A stretch of 41,070 bases of DNA from NCBI GenBank assembly GCA_019240835.1, contig JAFAXQ010000236.1:1-41070 (forward strand), given 5' to 3'. Under the pieces are notes generated by a model. That model did no database searches and was not told where the DNA came from. It saw only the letters and a list, made by a program, of their open reading frames with translations. Below, piece by piece: positions 32,088-40,441 of this stretch (within the stretch, counting starts at the first letter, position 1; every line of letters begins with the position of its first letter). A program made the translations under genes and the position numbers. The stretch comes from Ktedonobacteraceae bacterium (lineage in GTDB: Bacteria > Chloroflexota > Ktedonobacteria > Ktedonobacterales > Ktedonobacteraceae).

Positions 32088-33791
32088 CTAGTAGAGAATG
32101 GCAGACGCCCCGTAAGATGAGTTATTATATAACCACGCGGCTTCATCCTCTTGCATATTGATGCAGCCGTGGCTGCCGTTGCCTGAGAAGGTCTCGTCGC
32201 CGCCACTATCATAGTGCGGGAAGTTGGTGCCTGGGCCATAGTTGACACGCCACCAGCTATCGTGGAAGAAGTAGCCATCGTCGCGGTACTCCATGGCGAA
32301 GTTGATGTTGGTGTCAGGATACCAGAACGCTGACCCCTTAGGCTCGCTAGATTTAAACTTTGTTGGAGATTCGCGTGAGAAGATACTCCATAGTCCTGGC
32401 GGCGAGGGCTTGGCATATTGCCCAGAGGTGATATGGAATGCTCTTACCAGTTTGCCATCCTGATAGAAACGCAGCGTTTGCTCGATGAGCGAGACCACAA
32501 ACACTTGTTTAGACATCAGATTGTAGTGCTTTATCAATTGTATGTCTGTGTCGTGTGGCTGATCCCAGGGCGTCGCATCGTTGTAGTCAGCCTCCATTGC
32601 CTTGAGATGCAGCATGTTATTGTTAATAAAGTCGATTGCTGCCTGGTAGTCATCCGGGGTTCGTGCGCTCTGCACTGCTGCATCTATATCGGAACCGAAG
32701 CCCTGTTGCTCATTGTATTCATAGTCGAGGCGATATACACCACCATCGTACGAATCATGGTACAGGTGTGAGCTACCCCACCTGTCCACTTCCTGCTGGT
32801 ACTGTTTGAGCAGGAAGTGTGCCTCACTGCGAACGAGTGGAAGCTGGATGGAAGCGAGATCATTGTCGATTTGCGTAGAGATTTTGAGCAAGTCGCCGAG
32901 TGTTTTTGCCTTACTTAGTGCTGCCTGATCGGTCTGCAAGTGCTGTTGATACGTCGTGACACTTCCTCCATATTGCTGCATGTTTGCAATATCTGTGCCG
33001 AACTCCTTCAATTTTGCTGCACCAACGTAGGGAATAGCCTGGACAGAGTAAGCTGTAGTTGCCTGCAGTTGAGCATTGACCAAGTCAATAAGCTGTGAAA
33101 AATCCTCTGGCTTGTCGGCAGTACGAAAAGCCTGAAGATCATACTGCTCCTCCTGCTTCAGAGCTGTAATGTCCAAGCGCGAGGTCTGCAAGCCCTTCAT
33201 AGCCTGTTGCAGTGAAACGAGTGCGTTATAGGCTGAACCCATTAGGTGTAGTGCCATGATAGAGCGTTTGGCGTTATTACTCACTTGCAAGTAGTCTGTA
33301 GGGCCTTGCGCCTGGGAAAGCAAATTTTGATCTTGTTTGAGCTGGTCAGCAAAAATTTTTGTTTCGACAAAGCCCTGCGCTTGGCGCTGAGCCAGCACAC
33401 TTTCAAAGCTTTGCAGATCAAGAGTAGCTAAGTAGTCGAGATGCTGAGTTGTTTGCGCCTCTAAGCCCTGTACCTGAATTGCCAACATTTGGTAGCGCTG
33501 GGCTAGGTTTGTATAGTAGTCAGTGGTAGACTGATTGCCAAAAACGCTCAGAGGCACGTGCGCGGCGTTTAAATCCGTTTCTTGCTGCTTAATAGATTGT
33601 AGTAATGCAGTAGGAACACCAACACTTTGAGCATGAGCAAGCGCATTATCTAGTGTAGTTTTGTCCTGGTCAGCACGTTGATGTGTCTGAGGGTTACTAT
33701 TACACGCGCTTAGCAGGAGCGTTGCGAACAATACCATACAAAGAAAGAGCGACCTTTTGTTGCGTCTTATTGGCACAGTAGAATGTATCAT
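32088..33791 (-). CDS. Lipoprotein L,D-transpeptidase (YkuD domain) with long helical N-terminal region
   Basis: The 567-aa precursor has a basic N-terminus, a hydrophobic stretch and a lipobox LLSAC (Cys30), so it should be a membrane-anchored lipoprotein. Residues ~35-400 are rich in Q, L, A and K, predicted helical, and carry no named domain. The C-terminal ~150 residues are a YkuD catalytic domain: QVFVVSLIEQTLRFYQDGKL, an HDSWWR segment and the active site GNGSHGCINM with Cys543. YkuD enzymes form 3-3 cross-links in peptidoglycan or attach proteins. ATG 33791 is 8 bases after GGAGG and preferred over ATG 33797. It follows the PLP-enzyme gene on the same strand but a hairpin separates them. 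Confidence 0.9.
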   Translation of the reverse strand: MIHSTVPIRRNKRSLFLCMVLFATLLLSACNSNPQTHQRADQDKTTLDNALAHAQSVGVPTALLQSIKQQETDLNAAHVPLSVFGNQSTTDYYTNLAQRYQMLAIQVQGLEAQTTQHLDYLATLDLQSFESVLAQRQAQGFVETKIFADQLKQDQNLLSQAQGPTDYLQVSNNAKRSIMALHLMGSAYNALVSLQQAMKGLQTSRLDITALKQEEQYDLQAFRTADKPEDFSQLIDLVNAQLQATTAYSVQAIPYVGAAKLKEFGTDIANMQQYGGSVTTYQQHLQTDQAALSKAKTLGDLLKISTQIDNDLASIQLPLVRSEAHFLLKQYQQEVDRWGSSHLYHDSYDGGVYRLDYEYNEQQGFGSDIDAAVQSARTPDDYQAAIDFINNNMLHLKAMEADYNDATPWDQPHDTDIQLIKHYNLMSKQVFVVSLIEQTLRFYQDGKLVRAFHITSGQYAKPSPPGLWSIFSRESPTKFKSSEPKGSAFWYPDTNINFAMEYRDDGYFFHDSWWRVNYGPGTNFPHYDSGGDETFSGNGSHGCINMQEDEAAWLYNNSSYGASAILY

Positions 33792-33911
33792 TAACATGTC
33801 CTCCCAGACTGCTAGGAGCCGGTAAACATAAAATAAAAGTGTTTCTTAATATATTACTATAGACGCGTCTGCCTAACTATAGTATACATCGCTTTGGTTG
33901 GGTCAAAAGTA

Positions 33912-33959
33912 ACAGCAAAACTACGTTCGAGGTGATAGGATAGAACATAGTTTTGCTGT
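33912..33959 (-). terminator. Long-stem hairpin downstream of the PLP enzyme gene
   Basis: ACAGCAAAACTA (33912-33923) and TAGTTTTGCTGT (33948-33959) form a perfect 12-bp stem with a 24-base loop, 5 bases after the stop of the minus-strand gene. TACTTTTGA follows, an imperfect U-rich tail, so it probably terminates that transcript. The AT-rich stretch 33800-33900 probably contains the transpeptidase promoter. Confidence 0.6.
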
Positions 33960-33964
33960 GAGAG

Positions 33965-35101
33965 CTAGCCCAATGCTTGCTCTAGGTCCAGGAGTAGATC
34001 TTCGCGGTCCTCAATACCGACTGAAAGGCGTAAGAGCGTATCGGTAAGTCCGCGAGCTTCGCGAATATCTTGCGGAATAGAGCTGTGGGTCATTGAAGCA
34101 GGATGACACAGCAGTGACTCAACACCTCCCAGGCTCTCAGCAAAGGTAAAGACCTTGCAGCGTTGTACGACCTTGTCCACATCAGGAAGCGTGCCTTTGA
34201 GTTGGAAAGAAACCATACCGCCAAAACCACTCATCTGCCGCTTCGCCAATTCGTGATCGGGATGAGAAGGCAGACCGGGATAGTAGACCTTCTCCACGCG
34301 TGGATGCTCCACCAGGAAACGGGCAACTGCCCGTGCGTTTTCCTCGTGCTGGCGCATGCGTAGCGCGAGCGTCTTGATGCCGCGCAGTGTTAGCCATGCA
34401 TCAAACGGGCCGGGCACGCCACCAGCAGCGTTCTGGTAGAACTTGAGTGACTGATAGAGTTGCTCGTCGTTCATGACGAGGGCTCCACCGATGACATCGC
34501 TATGCCCATTGATGTATTTTGTTGTGCTATGCAGAACGATATCTGCACCTAGGTCAAGTGGTTGCTGAAAGTAGGGACTAGAGAACGTATTATCGACCAC
34601 AAGCAGAAGATGGCGGCGATGGGCAACTTCGGCGATAGCTCGAATATCGACAAGCCGCAGTAGCGGATTAGTGGGCGTCTCCAGCCAGATCAGCTTTGTG
34701 GTAGGACGAATAGCACGCTCGTAATCCGCGCTCGTGCCAGCAATGACATAACTTGCCTCAACATTATAGCGGCGCATGATAGACTCAAACATACGGTAAG
34801 TACCGCCGTAGAGATCATCGCAGGAGAGCACATGATCTCCTGCACTAAGCTGACTCAAAACAGCCTGCTCCGCTGCCATGCCAGAGGCAAAAGCTAGCCC
34901 ATAGCGGCCATTTTCAAGTGCTGCAATGCAGTCCTCTAACGCCGAACGGCTGGGATTGCCTGTGCGCGCATACTCAAAACCCTTATGTTGGCCTAAAGCG
35001 CTTTGTGCATACGTAGAAGTTTGAAAGATAGGGGTCATAATCGCGCCCGTTGATGGATCAGGATGTTGACCAGCATGAATAGCTTTTGTAGAAAACTTCA
35101 T
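33965..35101 (-). CDS. metB: Cystathionine gamma-synthase / gamma-lyase family PLP enzyme
   Basis: The 378-aa Cys/Met-metabolism enzyme shows TPIFQTSTYAQ, YARTGNPSRSALE, SGMAAEQAVL, DDLYGGTYRMF, the cofactor-aspartate region LVVDNTFSSPY and the PLP lysine Lys195 in HSTTKYINGHSD, ending with ESLGGVESLLCHPASMTHSSIP. The family makes cystathionine from O-acylhomoserine and cysteine, or splits it. Given MetX in the same window, gamma-synthase is a reasonable guess; sequence alone does not exclude the lyase. A GGAG ribosome site precedes ATG 35101. No SAM riboswitch is visible upstream. Confidence 0.92.
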   Translation of the reverse strand: MKFSTKAIHAGQHPDPSTGAIMTPIFQTSTYAQSALGQHKGFEYARTGNPSRSALEDCIAALENGRYGLAFASGMAAEQAVLSQLSAGDHVLSCDDLYGGTYRMFESIMRRYNVEASYVIAGTSADYERAIRPTTKLIWLETPTNPLLRLVDIRAIAEVAHRRHLLLVVDNTFSSPYFQQPLDLGADIVLHSTTKYINGHSDVIGGALVMNDEQLYQSLKFYQNAAGGVPGPFDAWLTLRGIKTLALRMRQHEENARAVARFLVEHPRVEKVYYPGLPSHPDHELAKRQMSGFGGMVSFQLKGTLPDVDKVVQRCKVFTFAESLGGVESLLCHPASMTHSSIPQDIREARGLTDTLLRLSVGIEDREDLLLDLEQALG

Positions 35102-35257
35102 CTCAGAAGCTCCTTAATAATAAAGTAATGCCTATTACTATACACCTTTCGGAGTCAGCGGGGAGTGTATAATAGTAGTGGCTACGGCTCTGCCCCAGCC
35201 GTGCAAAATGCTGAACGTATCCCAACTATATCACCTACGGTCGCAAAGGACAACGAG

Positions 35258-35266
35258 TGCTATAAT
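35258..35266 (+). promoter_or_regulatory. Extended -10 promoter candidate for the CheB gene
   Basis: TGCTATAAT (35258-35266) is a consensus extended -10 box about 100 bases before ATG 35370. A similar stretch with TATAAT occurs at 35168-35173, and both are preceded by GAGTG and followed by AGTAG-like bases, so the promoter may be duplicated. Region 35102-35369 contains no gene. Confidence 0.45.
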
Positions 35267-35369
35267 AGCATAGTAGCACTCCAACAATGGCAACCTTTTT
35301 ACCAAGAGGAAATACTGCCTAGGCTGGGTATTACCTTTGTCGAAGCAACTACTGCTGGGAGAGAAAGAC

Positions 35370-36434
35370 ATGTTTGGACATGATATTATCGTCGTTGGAA
35401 CCTCCGCTGGGGGAGTAGAAGCTCTTGGAATACTGGTCGCTTTGTTACCAGCAGATCTACCGGCAGCAGTATTTATAGTACTGCACATCCCTGCTCAGAG
35501 TCCAAGCCTGCTACCAGAGATTCTCAGCCGAGCAGGACCACTCAGGGCTATTCACCCTACGGATGGCGAAGCGATCCAGCATGGGCGTATTTATGTCGCA
35601 TTACCAGACCATCATCTGCTTGTTGAAGCTGGATATGTGCGTGTAGTACGTGGTCCAAGGGAAAATCGCTCCCGACCTGCCGTTGATCCTTTGTTTCGTT
35701 CAGCAGCCCTTGCGTATGGGCCTCGTGTAATAGGAGTAATTCTGACAGGCTCCTTAGATGACGGAACTGCTGGACTGCTAGCAGTGAAACGGCGCGGGGG
35801 CCTAGCTGTTGTGCAGGATCCAGATGATGCCCTTTATTCAAGTATGCCTCGTAGCGCATTAACACATGTAAATGCGGATTATATCTTGCCTGTGACCAAT
35901 ATCGGGCCTTTGCTGGCACGACTAGCTAGAGAGCCTGCAGCAGAGGAAGGGGCATACCCTGTCCCCGAAGATATGGAACTGGAAACGAAAATGGCAGAAA
36001 TGGATAGAAGCGCAATGAATAATGGAGCACCTGGCGGGACACCCTCGGTCTTTTCCTGTCCAGAGTGTGGTGGAGTCCTGTGGGAATTGCAGGATGGAGA
36101 TTTACTTCGCTTCCGCTGCAGGGTAGGTCACGCTTACTCTGTTGATACTGTATTGGCAGGACAGTCTGAAGTAGTGGAGGAAGCACTCTGGGTAGCACTT
36201 AAAACCCTGGAGGAGAGTATAAGCCTCTCACGCCGCATGGCCGTAGACGCGCACAAAAGGGGGAAAGACTGGTTAGCCAAGCGGTTTGAAGAAAAGTTGC
36301 AGCAGACAGAGCAGCACGCAACACTGATTCGACAGGTCTTATTGAAGGGCGAGAATACTACTTTAGATGAGAGCGCTAATCTTGTAGCCACCGAAGACAA
36401 AGGGAACACTGTAACTAATAGGGATGATCCCTAA
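35370..36434 (+). CDS. Stand-alone CheB-type methylesterase with zinc-ribbon-like C-terminus
   Basis: The 354-aa protein lacks the receiver domain of classical CheB. Residues ~5-185 form the methylesterase domain with Ser12 (VGTSAGGVEAL), His39 (IVLHIPAQ) and Asp131 (TGSLDDGTAG). A second module begins at about residue 225 with C230-P-E-C233 and C250-R-V-G-H254, a likely zinc site in FSCPECGGVLW...FRCRVGHAYS, then a helical C-terminus. Such CheB proteins with this tail occur beside hybrid sensor genes rather than flagellar operons. The target may be a methylated sensor or something else. ATG 35370 is chosen by homology and a GGGAG site; the frame upstream begins only with a TTG. Confidence 0.87.
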   Translation: MFGHDIIVVGTSAGGVEALGILVALLPADLPAAVFIVLHIPAQSPSLLPEILSRAGPLRAIHPTDGEAIQHGRIYVALPDHHLLVEAGYVRVVRGPRENRSRPAVDPLFRSAALAYGPRVIGVILTGSLDDGTAGLLAVKRRGGLAVVQDPDDALYSSMPRSALTHVNADYILPVTNIGPLLARLAREPAAEEGAYPVPEDMELETKMAEMDRSAMNNGAPGGTPSVFSCPECGGVLWELQDGDLLRFRCRVGHAYSVDTVLAGQSEVVEEALWVALKTLEESISLSRRMAVDAHKRGKDWLAKRFEEKLQQTEQHATLIRQVLLKGENTTLDESANLVATEDKGNTVTNRDDP

Positions 36435-36479
36435 CAGCAGGGACATAACGCAAAAATTTAGCACCTATCCTAGAATTCC

Positions 36480-36508
36480 TTGAGTTGAGGGCCTAGCTAT
36501 GCTATAGT
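36480..36508 (+). promoter_or_regulatory. Promoter of the CheB-CheR-kinase gene
   Basis: TTGAGT (36480-36485) and TATAGT (36503-36508) are separated by exactly 17 bases, a good housekeeping-type promoter. The leader before ATG 36627 would be about 110 bases. I see no known RNA motif in it. Confidence 0.7.
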
Positions 36509-36626
36509 TACGTGTGAAGAAACTGGTAACTTCTGCAGTATAGAGCGAGATGTCCACATTTTTCATCTGTATTTTGTCTTGCTCGGTGTGCTTCACCAGC
36601 TTGTTTCTTGCGAGGAACGTATCTTT

Positions 36627-39600
36627 ATGGCTGAAACTGAGATAACAGAAACGGGGCAAGGAGAATTAATCGTTATTGGTTCTTCGGCAGGAGGAGTCGA
36701 GGCTGTCTCAATCCTGGTAAGCACTTTGCCTGCAAATTTTCCCGCACCTATTGTCCTGGCCCAACACCTCGACCCCACTCGCGCTAGTAGCCTGGATAGC
36801 ATTCTGCGGCGGCGTAGTGCCTTACCTGTAGAGCTAGTCACCACGACTACGCGTCTTGAGCCTGGCAAAATTTACGTGACGCCCTCTAATCGCTTTGTTT
36901 CTATCTTGGATGGCCACGTCGAAGTGCAGGAAGACAATCTCAAGCAATCTCGGCCAAGACCATCAGTGGATGTGCTCTTTTCAAGTGCAGCCAAAGCATA
37001 CGGAGATCGCTTGATTGCAGTGATCCTGACTGGCTCCGGCTCTGACGGTGCTACAGGAGCAGTGGAGGTGAAGAACGCGGGCGGGATAGTGATTGTGCAG
37101 GACCCTCAGACAGCTCGCTATCCATCGATGCCCGCAGCCCTCCCGCCAACCATCATTGATTTCGGGGTGGATATAGAACATATTGGCCCATTGCTTTATA
37201 CTCTTCTCACGGGTGGAACTCTACCACACAGTGAAGAGAAGCCTGAGGATGGGCTTCGCAATATCCTTGAACAGGTCAACCACCAGGCTTGCATTGACTT
37301 CCGCCCCTACAAGATATCGACGATCCTGCGGCGTATTGGCCGTCGCATGGCAGTAACTCATAACCGTAGCATGCGGGAATACTTAGAGTACTTGAAAATG
37401 CATCCTGACGAAGTTGGTGCGCTGGTAAAAGCCTTTCTTATTAATGTCACCCAATTCTTCCGTGATCCCGATGCCTTCGCTTATCTTAAGAGTGATGTTC
37501 TACCGAAGTTGATAGCTCACGCCCGTGAACATGAGCGGTCCCTGCGCTTCTGGACAGCGGGTTGTGCGACCGGTGAAGAGCCGTATTCATTGGCAATGCT
37601 GCTGACCGATCTGCTAGGAAGTGAACTTCCCGAATGGAGTATCAAAATTTTTGCCACTGATTTGGATGAAGCAGCCATCAATTTTGGCCGTCGCGGCGTG
37701 TATTCCGAAAACTTGCTGAAAGGCGTACCTGGTGACTACCATGACCGTTTCTTCGAGCATACTGACCACAGTTATCGCATCTTAAAGATATTGCGGCAAA
37801 TGGTGATTTTCGGGCAACAGAATCTTACTCGGAGCGCGCCTTTTCCTCGTATTGACCTGTTACTATGTCGCAACGTGCTGATCTATTTCACGCCCGAACT
37901 GCAGGAATATGTGCTCAATCAGTTTACTTTCTCGCTCGCTCCCGACGGTTACCTGTTCCTGGGCAAAGCGGAAACTGTACGTCCCTCACAGACATATTTC
38001 GAATTGGTCAATAAGCACTGGAAAATATATCGCTGTGTTGGCAGTTCCTTGTCCAGCACACGACACCAGAACCCTGCAGAACTTTACACACCTCGTTTGG
38101 AAGGACGCACTATTAAACAACTCAACTCTCCCTCTGGAAAACAGCATGCTGACCTAGGGGCACCAGCACCAGCGCTTGAAATTGGACAACTGCGGCGTCT
38201 TAATGAATTGTTGCTGCGTTTCTTACCAATCAGCGTAGTAGTGATTAACCGTGCTTATCACATTTTGACGGCCAACGGCACAGCGCGTCGTCTGTTGGGC
38301 CTGCGAGATGTCGGCAGCGAACAGGATTTCTTGCACGCGATACGTGGCATTCCATACTCGCCTGTGCGCAACGCCATAGATACCGTTTTTCGCGAACGGA
38401 CTACCATCACATTGTCTGAAGTTGAGTTTGATACTTCAACGGGTGGCAATGGCCGTTTCGTCAGTCTCTCAATAGCACCTATGCAACTGGACGCTGGCAT
38501 GCCAGACCTGGCAGTAATTAGTGTGACAGATGTCACAGAGCAAATCCAGATTCGGCAGCAGTTAGAAGCAGCGCAGGCCGAACAGACCCAGCTCATGAGT
38601 GAACTCGCGGCTGCAAATAAGCGGCTAAGTGATATGAATAAAGAGCTAGTGGATTCCAACGAGGAATTACAAGTCGCCAATGAAGAGCTTGTGCTGGCTC
38701 ATGAGGAATTGCAAGCAACTATTGAAGAGTTTGAAACAACGAACGAGGAACTACAAGCTACCAATGAGGAACTGGAAACCAACAACGAAGAACTGCAGGC
38801 CACCAATGAAGAACTTGAGACTACCAACGATGAGCTAAGAGCCCGCACCAGTGAGCTGCAAGAGCTAACAAACATGCTAGAAGGTGAGCGCAAGCAGCTT
38901 TCTGCTATTGTTGAGCTTGCACCATTCTATATCATGATGCTGCGAGGACCTAGCCTAATCGTCGAAACGTATAGCCATCGCTATGAACCGCTGGTTGAAG
39001 GCAAAACGGTGCAAGGTCGGCCACTTGATGAAGTTCTTGCGCTTTTCTGGGAATCTGGAGTGCCACTTGCTCGCCTAGCTCGAGAGGTGTATCAGCATGA
39101 TCTTATGCGCATCACTTCCAGAATACCCACTCACTTATCGAAAGACGGTGAGCCCGTAGAGCGTTATTTCGTCTATACTCTCGTGCCTTCACACGACGCC
39201 AACGGTCGCGTGAGCGGCGTGATTATCTATACCTTAGACGAGACCGAACAACATATCAGAGAAACTGAGCAGGAACGTGAGAGGCTGCGCTTGATCTTCG
39301 ACAACGCCAATGCGGCGGCCCTGGCTCTCTATGATGCCCAAACAGCCGAATTGATCATGGGAAGCCCACGCTATCTTGACATTGTGGCACAAGTGCGTAG
39401 ATTAGAACGCCGCCAACTGATAGGCGGCTTATGGTATGATTTAAACCCCCTTGCAGTTGGTGAGGCCGCCACTGAGCTCTGGAATACGGTATTGGAGAGC
39501 CGTGTCCCGTTTCAGCAATCAGAAGTTCACTTGCAGCTTGCTGCCGACGAAGCAGAAACAGTATGGCGTTGGCACCTCGCACCTATTCTGGATAAGGAGA

Positions 39601-40439
39601 GACAGCACACCGTACGCTATATGCTTGTCTCAGCAGTCGAAATAACGGAACAGATACGAGCACAGCAGGAAATGGAGCGCTTGAACCGCGCTAGAGAGGA
39701 CTTCTTGGCACTTGCCAGCCATGAACTACGCAATCCTCTCACCTCTATCCAGGGCTTTGCGCAACTCCTACAGCGTCGGCTGCAACACCAGCCGACACAG
39801 TTAAGCACTCAAGAAGTTCAAAATCCAAACGGAGCAGATATAAGTCCGCAGCAAGTTGTTCAAGCTCTGGATAGAATTATCTATCAAGTTAAACGATTGC
39901 AGCGCCTTATCGAAGAAATGGTGGATATTACACGTATTGGCGGCGAAGTGCTCAAATTAAATAAGCAGCCCGTCGACATTGTTGAAGTGGTGCGGCGAGC
40001 CGTTGAGACGGTTACTGCTAGTACTGACCGTGTGATCACTGTGCAAGGCTATGGAGAAGCAATCATAGGCAACTGGGATGAGAGCCGATTAGAACAGGTG
40101 ATGAACAATTTGTTCAATAATGCTATCAAATATAGTCCATCAGGCACACCTGTGGAAGTTGGTATAGAACGCCAACCTGATGATGTGCTTGTCTGGGTAC
40201 GAGACAAAGGACAGGGAATAAGCCAAGAAGATCAGGCTCACATCTTTGACCGTTTCTACCGCATACACAATGTCGAGAACAAGAGCATTGAGGGGTTGGG
40301 GTTGGGACTCTACATTGCCTATTATGTTATTACTGAACACGGTGGGCGCATATGGGTGGAGAGTAAGCAAGGAGAAGGAAGTACTTTTTCCTTTTCATTG
40401 CCATATAATCAGGTAAACAAAACTTCCGGGAAGAAATAG
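36627..40439 (+). CDS. CheB-CheR-PAS-histidine kinase fusion protein
   Basis: This 1270-aa soluble protein combines several modules. A CheB methylesterase domain comes first (~10-200; Ser20 in GSSAGGVEAV, His47, Asp140 in TGSGSDGATG). A CheR methyltransferase domain follows (~213-470; FRPYKISTILRRIGRRM, SAM site FWTAGCATGEEPYSLAM, LLCRNVLIYF). A PAS domain (~535-645) leads to a long coiled coil (~643-754) of near-identical repeats such as EELQATNEELETTNEE. Two more PAS-like regions (~765-1015), HisKA with His1032 (LALASHELRNPLTSIQGF) and HATPase (~1130-1265; DKGQGIS, LGLGLYIAYYVI) complete it. It probably couples methylation chemistry to phosphorelay signalling. No chemoreceptor is in the window. 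ATG 36627 is chosen because homology starts there and GAGGAAC precedes it. Confidence 0.94.
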   Translation: MAETEITETGQGELIVIGSSAGGVEAVSILVSTLPANFPAPIVLAQHLDPTRASSLDSILRRRSALPVELVTTTTRLEPGKIYVTPSNRFVSILDGHVEVQEDNLKQSRPRPSVDVLFSSAAKAYGDRLIAVILTGSGSDGATGAVEVKNAGGIVIVQDPQTARYPSMPAALPPTIIDFGVDIEHIGPLLYTLLTGGTLPHSEEKPEDGLRNILEQVNHQACIDFRPYKISTILRRIGRRMAVTHNRSMREYLEYLKMHPDEVGALVKAFLINVTQFFRDPDAFAYLKSDVLPKLIAHAREHERSLRFWTAGCATGEEPYSLAMLLTDLLGSELPEWSIKIFATDLDEAAINFGRRGVYSENLLKGVPGDYHDRFFEHTDHSYRILKILRQMVIFGQQNLTRSAPFPRIDLLLCRNVLIYFTPELQEYVLNQFTFSLAPDGYLFLGKAETVRPSQTYFELVNKHWKIYRCVGSSLSSTRHQNPAELYTPRLEGRTIKQLNSPSGKQHADLGAPAPALEIGQLRRLNELLLRFLPISVVVINRAYHILTANGTARRLLGLRDVGSEQDFLHAIRGIPYSPVRNAIDTVFRERTTITLSEVEFDTSTGGNGRFVSLSIAPMQLDAGMPDLAVISVTDVTEQIQIRQQLEAAQAEQTQLMSELAAANKRLSDMNKELVDSNEELQVANEELVLAHEELQATIEEFETTNEELQATNEELETNNEELQATNEELETTNDELRARTSELQELTNMLEGERKQLSAIVELAPFYIMMLRGPSLIVETYSHRYEPLVEGKTVQGRPLDEVLALFWESGVPLARLAREVYQHDLMRITSRIPTHLSKDGEPVERYFVYTLVPSHDANGRVSGVIIYTLDETEQHIRETEQERERLRLIFDNANAAALALYDAQTAELIMGSPRYLDIVAQVRRLERRQLIGGLWYDLNPLAVGEAATELWNTVLESRVPFQQSEVHLQLAADEAETVWRWHLAPILDKERQHTVRYMLVSAVEITEQIRAQQEMERLNRAREDFLALASHELRNPLTSIQGFAQLLQRRLQHQPTQLSTQEVQNPNGADISPQQVVQALDRIIYQVKRLQRLIEEMVDITRIGGEVLKLNKQPVDIVEVVRRAVETVTASTDRVITVQGYGEAIIGNWDESRLEQVMNNLFNNAIKYSPSGTPVEVGIERQPDDVLVWVRDKGQGISQEDQAHIFDRFYRIHNVENKSIEGLGLGLYIAYYVITEHGGRIWVESKQGEGSTFSFSLPYNQVNKTSGKK

Positions 40440-40441
40440 CC

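Noticed and set aside
38690-38840. Tandem repeat in the CheB-CheR-kinase as a possible CRISPR or DNA satellite
   Set aside because: The repeats keep the reading frame and encode a regular coiled coil, so they are protein repeats.
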